A stretch of 13,313 nucleotides of DNA from Cytidiella melzeri (lineage: Eukaryota; Basidiomycota; Agaricomycetes; Polyporales; Irpicaceae), in contig JABYQR010000659.1 of assembly GCA_022592445.1 (NCBI GenBank), forward strand, positions 1-13,313, written 5' to 3'. Shown here one piece after another: positions 6,446 to 13,313 of the stretch. A program made the position numbers and the translations under genes. The notes under the pieces are model-generated. The model saw nothing but the letters and a program-made list of their open reading frames with translations. It did no database searches and was not told the origin of the DNA. Each line of letters begins with the position of its first letter. The stretch's first letter is position 1.

Positions 6446-7755
6446 ATGGACTCCACCAACGTTTCCCAGCATGCTTCCAGGGTACCCACCCCAGCCCCTG
6501 TACAAGAACCATCTTCTCCTCCTTCTGCAGAACAACTACTGCAAGCACTTCTCCTTGGTCAGCAACAGCTGACACAAGCAATCACAGCACTGATTCAGAA
6601 TCAGCAACCGGTCAACAACCGATCAAGGGAAAGGGTTGTGGAGAAACCTGCCAGTTTTAAAGGCAATGCTAGTAGTGATGCACGTCGCTTTCTAGCCGCC
6701 TTCTCAATGTACGCACAGTTTAACGAGAAGCTGTCTCCGTACAATGCTCAAGGTGGCCAAACCCGGTTGGACCACCTCTGGATCTCGTCGGCCCTGTCAT
6801 TCATGACAGAAGATGCAGCAGTTTGGGCTACGCCCCACATGGACCTGATTGCTAGTCATCAGGCAGCCTTCAACGGTGACTGGGACGACTTAGAACCGCG
6901 TTTAAAGCACGATTTGAACCGGTTGATGAAATGGTAGATGCTAAAGCCAAGCTCAGGGAGCTATGGCAAGGCAAGAAAACGGTTCCGGAGTACACTGCTC
7001 GATTCAGGGAAATCATGGACAGGACCGGCTACTCGACACAAGACCTTCGTGATCGGTACTACGAACACCTGAGTACTACCATCAAGGATGAACTGGTTCA
7101 CACCGCAAGGCCTCACGTCACTCTCGTAGACCTGATCAATGTTGCTACAGACATTGACAATCGTCTTCGTGTTCGAGCTCAAGAGAAAGCTCGTGAACAA
7201 GGTCGAACGGTCCCCAACCTGTTCAAAACCACTCCGGTCTCCACCTCGTCCCTGGCTCCCTTCGTCCAAGCACCTCGTGACTCCAATGCCATGGAAATCG
7301 ATGCTACCAAGGTTGGACCTAACGGAAAAACACGCGCCGACTTCATGAAGGCTATGAACGGCAGATGTTACGGATGCGGATCAAAGGATCATCAGAAGAA
7401 GGACGGAAAACATGATCGTGAACTGTGCGGACATTGTGGTGGCAACCATCAGACGCAGGTTTGCCAAAGTCGGTTCCTTGGGTACCCACCTAGGCAACAG
7501 AAGGTGGCTGCAAATACTCTGTTTGATCCATCAACTCCGGCTCCCTCGTCGTCCTCGTCTACAAGGCCCCTGCCTAATCCACCCGCCGCCTCCGTCTCCA
7601 GCTCCTCGTCACCGAGTCCGTTCGACTACGATGCCATCATGAAGCAGATGTCATCGCTCACGGACCAAGTCAAGCAGCTGGGTAATCAAAGGGATTTTGA
7701 GAACGGACTCCAGGTGAAACCGCACCCTCGAGTCCCTCTAGAAAGACCTACATAG
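6446..7755 (+). pseudogene. Gypsy-1 gag (capsid and nucleocapsid), frameshifted
   Basis: Gag builds the virus-like particle and packages RNA. The part 6446-6900 starts MDSTNVSQHASR, has a Gln-rich helix (LLLGQQQLTQAITAL) and then the capsid (KPASFKG, DARRFLAAFSMY, ALSFMTEDAAVWA). It ends out of frame at TAG 6935-6937. The -1 frame takes over at 6901: FKARFEPVDEMVDAKAKLREL, then KTVPEYTARFREI, the Retrotrans_gag pattern. Two knuckle-like motifs follow (7366-7464): CYGCGSKDH without the last Cys, and CGHCGGNHQTQVC with a short spacer. A Ser/Pro-rich linker (about 7540-7620) leads to TAG 7753-7755. The pol frame is already open from 7701, so gag and pol overlap by about 50 nt in a -1 relation. 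Confidence 0.85.
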
Positions 7756-8560
7756 AAGAAGTGGAGGACAATGATGATTTCCCCACGGACACAGTTTTTA
7801 ACGCCCCTGTAGTAAATACCTGCCCCGCACAGCAGCCCGATTCGCAACCTTCAGTTTTATTTAACGACATGTATAACTACTTCGAAACCTTGTCGTCTTG
7901 CATAGTACCAGAAATAGACCCGCTTAGCATGCACTTCCGAGTTCCTATCACGCTCAAAGGAGTGTTTAGAGAACAAGGCATCAAAGCCATGATTGACTCA
8001 GGAGCCACCGCTTTATTCCTGAGTCAAGACTTTGTCAATCGGCACCGAGTACGTACGGTCCCCTTAGAAAGACAGATCCCACTCATAACATCGATGGGAC
8101 TCTAAATCAAGGAGGACGTATAACACACAGAGCAGAGCTCGAACTACAAGTTGGGGCTATCAAAGAAAATGCAACCTTTTTGGTCACAGACATCGGACCA
8201 GAAGACTGCATTCTAGGTCTACCCTGGCTTCGCAAAGCAAACCCCAAGATCAATTGGGCTACCGGAGAAATGGAGCTGGAAGCCGAAGAAGATTTCGAAC
8301 CCTTCCAGTCTATCACAGCCAATCGAAACAGAGACGAGCCTGGCTCAGAGCCGGTATCATTCAGGACACAAAAGAAGAACTTTGGTCCTGTGCCAGCTTT
8401 ACGTACTCCACAGACATCGCTGCTAAGCCCATCAATCCAAAGAACAACGGACGTTCGAACAGATGGTTCCAGAGGAATACCGCAGACACCAGAAAGTCTT
8501 TTCAGAAGAAGCATCACAGCGTCTCCCTAAGCATCAGCCCTGGGATCATACATTGATCTG
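7701..8560 (+). pseudogene. Gypsy-1 pol: protease and linker to RT, four frame changes
   Basis: The retropepsin motif AMIDSGATALFLS has its Asp at 7995-7997. The frame breaks near 8088 at TSMGL. One base back, the expected DGTLNQGGRITHRAELEL and DCILGLPWLRKANPKINW continue in the 8180-8325 frame. The frame then changes again near 8330 (WLRAGIIQDTKEELWSCASF), near 8450 (QMVPEEYRRHQKVFSEEAS) and near 8550 (DLTENPKMFRSKVYP) before entering RT. GLPWLR and PEEYRRHQKVFSEE are hallmark strings between protease and RT in fungal Ty3 elements. All breaks behave as one-base indels. Confidence 0.85.
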
Positions 8561-9781
8561 ACCGAGAACCCAAAGATGTTCAGATCCAAGGTCTACCCCA
8601 TGTCTCCGAATGAACAAGCGGAGCTAGACAAGTTTATTGAGGAAAACCTAGCGAAAGGATACATTGTTCCCTCCAAATCGCCTATGGCCTCACCGGTATT
8701 CTTCGTCAAGAAGAAGGACGGCAAGCTCCGGCTTGTTCAGGATTATCGACGGTTAAATGACATCACAATCAAAAACCGCTACCCACTCCCCTTGGTATCA
8801 GATATTACCAATCGGCTTCGTCAAGCCAGAATCTTCACCAAGTTTGACGTACGATGGGGTTATCATAACATTCGGATCAAGGAAAATGACGAATGGAAGG
8901 GTGCATTTGTGACAAACCGAGGGCTGTTTGAGCCTAAGGTGATGTTGTTTGGCATGACCAATTCTCCGGCCACGTTTCAAGCAATGATGAATTCCATCTT
9001 TGCTGATCTCATCGCAGAAGGAAAGGTCTCGGTCTACTTAGATGACATCCTTGTCTTCAGTTCAGACATTGCGGAACACCGGAAAATTGTTCATGAGGTA
9101 CTATCTCGACTTGAAGCCAACGACTTGTATCTTCGCCCCGAAAAATGCGAATTTGAACAGTCACAAGTCGAGTATCTAGGTTTAATCATTGGTAACGGAA
9201 AGATCCGTATGGACTCGGGTAAAATAGAAGCTATCACCAATTGGCCGGTACCACAGAACCTCCGTGATGTACGCGGCTTTATTGGATTTGCCAACTTCTA
9301 CCGACGTTTCATCAAGGACTTTGCGCGGCATACTCGTCCTCTTCACAATCTCACCAAGAAAGACCAACCTTGGAAGTGGGGAGAAGCACAGCAGAACGCC
9401 TTTCAAATGCTCAAAGATGCGTTCACTCAGGAACCAATTCTAGTCACATGGGAACCCGATCGCCCCACACGTATTGAAGTTGATGCGTCTGGCTTTGCAA
9501 CTGGAGGGGTTCTATTGCAGAAACTAGAGGATGGACAATGGCACCCAGTAGCGTTTCGGTCTCAGTCTATGGCCGAAGCGGAACGGAACTATGAGATCTA
9601 TGATCGAGAAATGCTTGCTATCATCAGAGCTCTCGAAGATTGGCGTCACTATCTGAAGGATTACCCGCGCCCTTGAATCATCACAGATCATCAGAATCTG
9701 CAGTACTGGCGAACCGCCCAGGACCTGTCTAGACAACAAGCTCGGTGGTCTTTGTACCTTAGCCGGTTTGACTTTGTTTAA
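8561..9781 (+). pseudogene. Gypsy-1 pol: reverse transcriptase and RNase H
   Basis: The frame is open from the linker to TGA 9674-9676 and continues beyond it to TAA 9779-9781. RT (RVT_1) reads KGYIVPSKSPMASPVFFVKKKDG, RLVQDYRRLN and KFDVRWGYHNIRI (catalytic Asp 8846-8848). It continues with FGMTNSPATFQ, VYLDDILVF (YLDD at 9035-9046) and YLGLIIG. RNase H follows with IEVDASGFATGGVL (Asp 9482-9484), YEIYDREMLAIIRAL (Glu 9608-9610) and, after the [14 protein letters not shown] (Asp 9686-9688). All catalytic residues seen are intact, so this is the best preserved part. The TGA may be a CGA that lost its CpG. A one-base loss near 9778 leads into the integrase frame. Confidence 0.93.
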
Positions 9782-11505
9782 CACACAAACCCGGAAAGAC
9801 CCTTACTCAAGGGGACCCATTATCCCGAGTCAGAACCCTGGAAGTTCTAGATGCATCAGACAACAAGGAACAAGTTGTGCTGAAACCCGAATACTTCCAG
9901 ACAATAGCCGCCTCAAGTACTCTGGAGTCAGATCCGTTAGAGTCACGAATTAAGGACATCAGTATTCGAGAAGCAGAGGTAGTCCAGGGACTAGCTAAAC
10001 TTAGGAAGGATGGACCCCGAAAGTTGACTGACGGTGGACTTGAGTGGGAAGAAGACAATGGACTGGTCTACTACAAAGGGAAGCTGTACATTCCGAAGGA
10101 TCGAGAAGTTCGTAGGGAGATTGTACGACGATGCCATGATGCGTTACCAGCAGGACATCCCGGCAAACATGCAACCCTGGAACTAGTCACACGGCATTAT
10201 TGGTGGCCTCGCATGGCATCATTTGTAGAACAATACGTCCTCGGATGTGACAAGTGTCAACGAACCAAACCAGCACAGCACCCTGTAGCCCCAATACAGC
10301 CCATTGAAGTACCAGACGGACCTTGGCAGGTGGTTGGTGTAGACTTAGTCGGACCACTCCCACGTAGTAAGGGTTTGACATGATTGCCGTGTACACAGAC
10401 TTGTACAGCAAGCAAACACATGTAATCCCAACCCAGTCTACTGTCACAGCTGACGGTATAGCCGACCTTCACATCAAAGAAGTGTTCAGGCTCCACGGCA
10501 TTCCCCGACAGTTTATTCCGATAGAGGACCCCAGTTTGCAGCTCGTGTCATGCAAGCGTTGTACAAACGGCTAGGCATCACTGGCGCCATGACTACCGCC
10601 TACCACCCTCAGGCCAATGGTCAAACGGAAAGAACAAATCAAGAGGTAGAAAAGATTCTACGACTCTTTGTTGACCAACGACAAGATGATTGGGCAGAAT
10701 ACATCCCAGTGGCTGAATTCGCCATCAACTCTCGTGTCAACTCATCTACGCAGCACTCTCCGTTTGAAGTCATGTACGGGTACCTACCAGATTTCACCAT
10801 ACCAGTCGGACGTCACAGCCGAATGCCGAATCTAGATGCACGTCTAGAAAAGCTCAGACAGGTTCGGGCAGAAGCCGAAGCTGCCTCGCGTCTATCTAAG
10901 GAAAAGATGGCCGAAGCTTCCGCATACACCCGCAGAACTACTCCAGTCTTCAAGGAAGGGGACCTCGTGTGGTTGTCTTCCAAGAACGTCAAAGTACATC
11001 AGCAGTCTGACAAGCTAGGGCCTAGACAACTCGGTCCATTCACAGTTCTTCAGAAAACCGGTGAACATACATATCGGATCAAACTCAAATCCGGATATCG
11101 TATTCACGACAACATCAACGTTGAACGGCTATCTCCGTATCGAGGAAACGAAGTAAACGGCCTCATACCAGAACCACCAGCACCGATCATAGTAGATGAT
11201 CAACAAGTCTATGAAGTTGAGAAGATCCTAGACAGTCGGATCTATCGGAAGCAAATGCAGTACCTAGTCAAATGGAAAGGCTATGGAGAAGGCGATGTAA
11301 CGTGGGAACCTGCAGTAAATCTGACCAATGCGAAAGAGAGCATTGCAGAGTTCCACGCCAGACATACCAAGCACCTCAGAAATTGCCCAAAGCACTCTTC
11401 GACTCCATTCCTTGGAAACCGTTGGAGAACATCACAGAAGCTATTGCATCTGACCTCGAGTGGGCAGATGGTAGAGTCCCTGGTCTTAGTTCATCGAGGC
11501 GATGA
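9778..11505 (+). pseudogene. Gypsy-1 pol: integrase with C-terminal chromodomain
   Basis: It begins [18 protein letters not shown], the conserved RNase H to integrase link. The zinc part has HDALPAGHPG (His 10135-10137) and CDKC, with YWWPRM. The core has VGVDLVGPLP (Asp 10342-10344), SDRGPQF (Asp 10520-10522) and NGQTERTNQ (Glu 10628-10630), so DDE is complete. Frames change at about 10380 (TGA 10381-10383) and about 10516. The chromodomain (about 11207-11380) reads YEVEKILDSRIYRK, YLVKWKGYGEGDVTWEP and ESIAEFH, with the aromatic cage residues present. In such elements it guides insertion to heterochromatin marked on H3K9. After a shift near 11385 the tail is LPKALFDSIPWKPLENITEAI, ending TGA 11503-11505. 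Confidence 0.93.
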
Positions 11506-11507
11506 AT

Positions 11508-11523
11508 TTTAGGAGGGGGGTAA
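11508..11523 (+). other. Polypurine tract of gypsy-1
   Basis: TTTTAGGAGGGGGGTAA stands directly before the 3' LTR TG. Nearly the same string occurs before the gypsy-2 LTR. It overlaps the end of pol. Confidence 0.85.
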
Positions 11524-11848
11524 TGACATGGATAGTCCAACAGAGACCGGATTTTTCCAACAATGTCACAAGTTTACAGCCTTAGGCGCCTATCTAGAGC
11601 GCTTATTTTCCGGCTAGGAGTGTTACCGGACCTAACCCTAACCCGGGTCACGTGACATCCTGCCTTATTTATCAATAGTCCAGACCCAAACCCTAGACTC
11701 ATCTGGAGCGGTTCCAGATCAACCTAGGCTATTGTTCTATTGTTCTCTTCCATTGATAGGGATTCCCCAGGGATTCCCCCAGGTCTTATTGTTCTATTGT
11801 CTTTCCTATTGTTCTATTGTATTGTTCAGTCTATTGTCAGTTACTCAT

Positions 11849-11905
11849 GGTCCTTGACAGTTACTCAGGTCCTTGACAGTTACTCAGGTCCTTGACAGTT
11901 ACCCT
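11849..11905 (+). repeat. 19-bp tandem repeat in the 3' LTR, three units plus a partial
   Basis: Units start at 11849, 11868 and 11887, with a fragment (CAGTTACTCAT) just before. The 5' LTR has four full units, so the array changed length after insertion. Confidence 0.85.
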
Positions 11906-12056
11906 GGTCCCTTATTGTTCTATTGTTACTCCAGCCCACAGTTACTCCAGTCCCTAGTGTGGGAACTGGTGCACAGACCACCCAGACACAGTATATATAG
12001 TACCCCTTACCCTCCCTGGTTCTGCATCTTGACCTCTTCGTCATTTGCACTGCCAG

Positions 12057-12115
12057 GTGAGTTACTCAATGTAACTAGTATAAGCATATATTAACTTCGT
12101 CATTTGCACTGCCAG
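12057..12115 (+). other. Candidate R/U5 intron, 3' LTR copy
   Basis: This 59-nt copy keeps donor GCCAG|GTGAGT, a TTAAC branch motif (12091-12095) and the GCCAG acceptor. The 21-bp repeats are at 12036-12056 and 12095-12115 and remain identical. The AUG-UAA at 12069-12074 is kept, while the second AUG of the 5' copy is lost. Confidence 0.6.
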
Positions 12116-12256
12116 TATCCGGCCTCTGTGCCTGCTTGCCTGCTTATCATCGACTCTGACCTTGTTGTCGTCGTTGGAGATCCCTTTCCTTTCCACCATC
12201 ATCCCTTCCACCCTTGTTTAGGGTTTAGCAGCATAGCAGCAGTCGCTCCGCGACCA

Positions 12257-12261
12257 ATGTG
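12257..12261. repeat. Target site duplication (right) of gypsy-1, ATGTG
   Basis: Second copy of ATGTG, directly after the CA end of the 3' LTR. Confidence 0.92.
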
Positions 12262-12715
12262 TTCGAGTTGTATTAGTACAAGTATTCAAGAAGAAAGTAA
12301 AGTGACAGTCAGAGTCCAATTTTGAGACACTGCTAAGCAAACAGGTAGCCGTGAGTTGTAGTAGACATTCTTTAGCATGAGTTGATTATGCGTACCATCT
12401 TCTTGTTCCACTTTAAGTACCATGTTGCGACAAGTTTGAGACTTATTTGTTCTGATTGGCAAACAGTAAGTAAGATAGTTGGTACAGAGTGAACATTGAA
12501 GAGGTAAGTACAATATGGCTTACAGTTTGTAGCACCAGTATCGATGATATGAGCGGACTTGTCAGACGACAAAGTTGCAAACAGTGGAAATAAAGTGGAA
12601 AAATGGTACGAGGACTTACGTGCATAGTCACGTCCGAGTCAGAAAGAGATGCAATCCAAGTGCCCTGACTGGTACTGTTCAGAAACACAACCAAACACTA
12701 TGCAGAGCGAGGGAG
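12257..12715 (-). pseudogene. Copia pol: aspartic protease region with upstream gag/pol remnant
   Basis: The minus strand encodes SAHIIDTGATN (Asp codon 12542-12540), the copia-type protease active site, where typical members have DTGATxHM. Downstream, in another frame, come NMVLKVEQEDGTHNQLMLK and NVYYNSRLPVCLAVSQ, matching the conserved stretch before the GAG-pre-integrase domain. At least one frameshift therefore lies around 12500. Codons towards 12261 join those at 4435 across the gypsy-1 insertion. The part between about 12580 and 12715 could be late gag, but I cannot confirm it, and no gag CCHC knuckle is visible. Confidence 0.75.
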
Positions 12716-12828
12716 TGACAACGGGGATGGAGGAAAAACAAGCTAACTCGCGCAGACAATGACGACAAGGATTATATTGTGATGAGGAGGAGCAGAGACA
12801 CGACAACGAGGGATCAGCCAACAGTGAG

Positions 12829-12884
12829 CTAAAGACCAGATTGATATTAGTACAGCAATGGACCTAGTACAAGGTGGACGTCAC
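12829..12884 (-). other. Candidate R/U5 intron of gypsy-2, bounded by an 11-bp direct repeat
   Basis: The minus strand has GTCTTTAG|GTGACG at 12885/12884, a TACTAAT branch-like motif (12852-12846) and the acceptor GTCTTTAG ending at 12829, 56 nt in all. CTGGTCTTTAG at 12895-12885 recurs at 12839-12829. Confidence 0.5.
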
Positions 12885-12932
12885 CTAAAGACCAGGAGGT
12901 AGAATCTGAGGTCTTTAGGAGTACAGGGTGGG

Positions 12933-12940
12933 TTTATATA
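12933..12940 (-). promoter_or_regulatory. TATA box of the gypsy-2 LTR
   Basis: The minus strand reads TATATAAA. The presumed start AGATTCTACCT (12907-12897) lies about 33 nt downstream and aligns with the gypsy-1 start region. Confidence 0.6.
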
Positions 12941-13055
12941 CATCTCAGACAAGGACCCCTGGTACGGGTCTGTACTCCTAACACTGCCATGGGAAATATG
13001 GTGTGCTATGGTGCGATGTTCTACAATGTTCACATGTTCCAGCACCTTCTATGAT

Positions 13056-13076
13056 CATGTGACAGTCTGTCACATG
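13056..13076. repeat. Perfect inverted repeat in gypsy-2 U3
   Basis: Arms CATGTGACA and TGTCACATG with a 3-bp spacer. More CACATG/CATGTG hexamers stand close by (about 13031, 13086). It may be a binding site of a dimeric factor; nothing proves it. Confidence 0.5.
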
Positions 13077-13107
13077 TACTTGATCACATGAGAGCCATGT
13101 ACCATTT

Positions 13108-13123
13108 GATAAGATAAGATAAG
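13108..13123 (-). promoter_or_regulatory. Triple GATAA tract in gypsy-2 U3
   Basis: Three GATAA units at 5-bp spacing (13108, 13113, 13118) precede an A/G-rich run up to about 13149. Fungal GATA factors bind HGATAR sites, so nitrogen- or light-linked control is possible. It may also be simple low-complexity DNA. Confidence 0.3.
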
Positions 13124-13166
13124 AAAATAAAAGGAAAAGAAAGAAAAAGTGTGGCATGTCGTGACA

Positions 13167-13182
13167 TTACCCCCTCCTAAAG
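13167..13182 (-). other. Polypurine tract of gypsy-2
   Basis: The minus strand reads CCTTTAGGAGGGGGTAA before the LTR TG at 13166, almost the same as in gypsy-1. Confidence 0.8.
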
Positions 13183-13313
13183 GCCTTTTCTCTGGAAGGC
13201 AAGAGTTGAGTCTTTTTCTGTCTTCCCACAAGGATACACGTTGTAGAGCTTCTGAAGGCAATTTCTCAAAATTCTTGTTGATTGGTCGGAAATTCATGCC
13301 AAGAATAGAGATG
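13167..13313 (-). CDS. C-terminal end of gypsy-2 pol (partial, enters from right edge)
   Basis: The minus strand from the window edge reads LGMNFRPINKNFEKLPSEALQ, then RVSLWEDRKRLNSCLPEKRPLGGG, and reaches the PPT in the same frame, whose codons give the final LGGG. Its place directly before PPT and LTR marks it as the tail of a Ty3/gypsy polyprotein after the chromodomain. No domain is visible in this short piece. The frame runs on into the LTR without an immediate stop, so a stop at the TAA beside the PPT may have been lost by a one-base change. The rest of the element should continue to the right for several kb. Confidence 0.6.

Larger units (their letters stand above)
4436..12256 (+). mobile_element. 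Gypsy-1: full-length, decayed Ty3/gypsy chromovirus
   Basis: The element is 7,821 bp with two LTRs (765 and 733 bp), a self-primer binding site, ORF1, gag with zinc knuckles, protease, RT, RNase H, integrase with HHCC and DDE residues, a chromodomain and a PPT. RT before integrase plus the chromodomain makes it a chromovirus, and the self-priming arrangement points to the Tf1/sushi type. It is inserted in a copia element in opposite orientation. All reading frames carry stops or single-base shifts, so this copy is non-autonomous. The two LTRs differ, by eye, at about a dozen bases plus several short indels, so it is neither brand new nor ancient. Confidence 0.95.
11524..12256 (+). repeat. 3' LTR of gypsy-1
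   Basis: It starts TGACATGGATAG and ends CGCGACCA, one base longer at the end than the 5' copy. It keeps the CACGTG palindrome (11647-11656), TATA box (11992-11999), self-primer sequence (12026-12035) and repeat-bounded intron (12057-12115). It is 32 bp shorter overall, mainly from fewer CTATTGTTC and 19-bp units. Apparent short reading frames in it (11873-12094, 12104-12325) are not genes. Confidence 0.95.
623..12715 (-). mobile_element. Degenerate Ty1/copia LTR retrotransposon, split by later insertions and truncated by the window edge
   Basis: On the minus strand, right to left, come protease (D-T-G-A at about 12540), GAG-pre-integrase and integrase core (4435-3756), integrase C-terminus (2992-2760), RT (2464-1745), RNase H (about 1400-878), PPT (879-871) and 3' LTR (870 down). 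Integrase before RT is the Ty1/copia order. A solo LTR (2998-3755) and a full gypsy element (4436-12256) sit inside it, both between 5-bp target duplications. Gypsy-2 appears to interrupt it near 12716. The 5' LTR and nearly all of gag are not visible, presumably displaced past the right edge. Stops, one frameshift and catalytic-residue losses show it is dead. The left end is less certain than the coding parts. Confidence 0.85.
12716..13166 (-). repeat. 3' LTR of gypsy-2 (right boundary firm, left boundary tentative)
   Basis: On the minus strand the LTR starts TGTCACGACATG at 13166, right after TTTAGGAGGGGGTAA. It holds TATATAAA (12940-12933) and a repeat-bounded candidate intron (12884-12829). 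The end at 12716 (GTTGTCA) is preferred because it resembles the other LTR ends and gives 112 nt between the acceptor and the end, against 117 in the solo LTR. Alternatives are 12701 and 12661. The partner LTR and duplication are outside the window. Confidence 0.7.

Noticed and set aside
7701..7755. Programmed -1 frameshift between gag and pol
   Set aside because: The frames do overlap in the -1 sense, but I see no X XXY YYZ heptamer or clear stem in the overlap, and one-base decay is common in this copy.

Overview
The window looks like a repeat-rich stretch of a filamentous fungal, most likely basidiomycete, chromosome. The reasons are a short spliced cyclophilin gene (58-bp intron with a CTAAC branch site), followed by about 12.9 kb of nested LTR retrotransposons. 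The Ty3/gypsy parts carry a chromodomain, as fungal chromoviruses do. No bacterial signals, tRNA or rRNA genes, or CRISPR arrays were seen.

Layout. (1) 1-377 (+): the 3' part of a cytosolic-type cyclophilin gene. (2) About 623 to about 12715 (-): a degenerate Ty1/copia element, read right to left: protease (12257-12715), GAG-pre-integrase and integrase core (3756-4435), integrase C-terminus (2540-2992), reverse transcriptase and RNase H (878-2464), PPT and 3' LTR (about 623-870). Its 5' LTR and most of gag lie beyond the right edge. (3) 2998-3755: a solo LTR inside the copia integrase, flanked by the 5-bp duplication ACCGG. (4) 4436-12256 (+): a complete but decayed Ty3/gypsy chromovirus ('gypsy-1', 7.8 kb) between 5-bp duplications ATGTG. 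Its order is LTR, self-primer binding site, ORF1, gag, protease, RT/RNase H, integrase, chromodomain, PPT, LTR. (5) About 12716-13313 (-): the 3' LTR, PPT and last pol codons of another gypsy element ('gypsy-2') that runs off the right edge.

How the parts fit. The three gypsy-type LTRs (gypsy-1, solo, gypsy-2) differ in sequence but share one promoter and leader plan. Each has a TATA box, then about 34 nt later a presumed transcript start, and then a candidate intron. In each, the exon end just before the intron is repeated as the intron's own last 11-21 nt, so splicing and recombination between the repeats would give the same product. In gypsy-1 the presumed first 10 nt of the transcript are exactly complementary to the sequence 2 nt past the 5' LTR, which is the Tf1/sushi self-priming arrangement. 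A second leader intron (5305-5373) would build the ORF1 start codon across its splice junction; no other AUG is visible in the spliced leader or in ORF1. This suggests, as inference, that spliced RNA is the messenger and unspliced RNA is the genome.

All coding regions of the elements are broken by single-base indels, stops and catalytic-site changes. Several of these look like C-to-T decay at CpG. Domain names rest on motifs read by eye, since no database search was possible.
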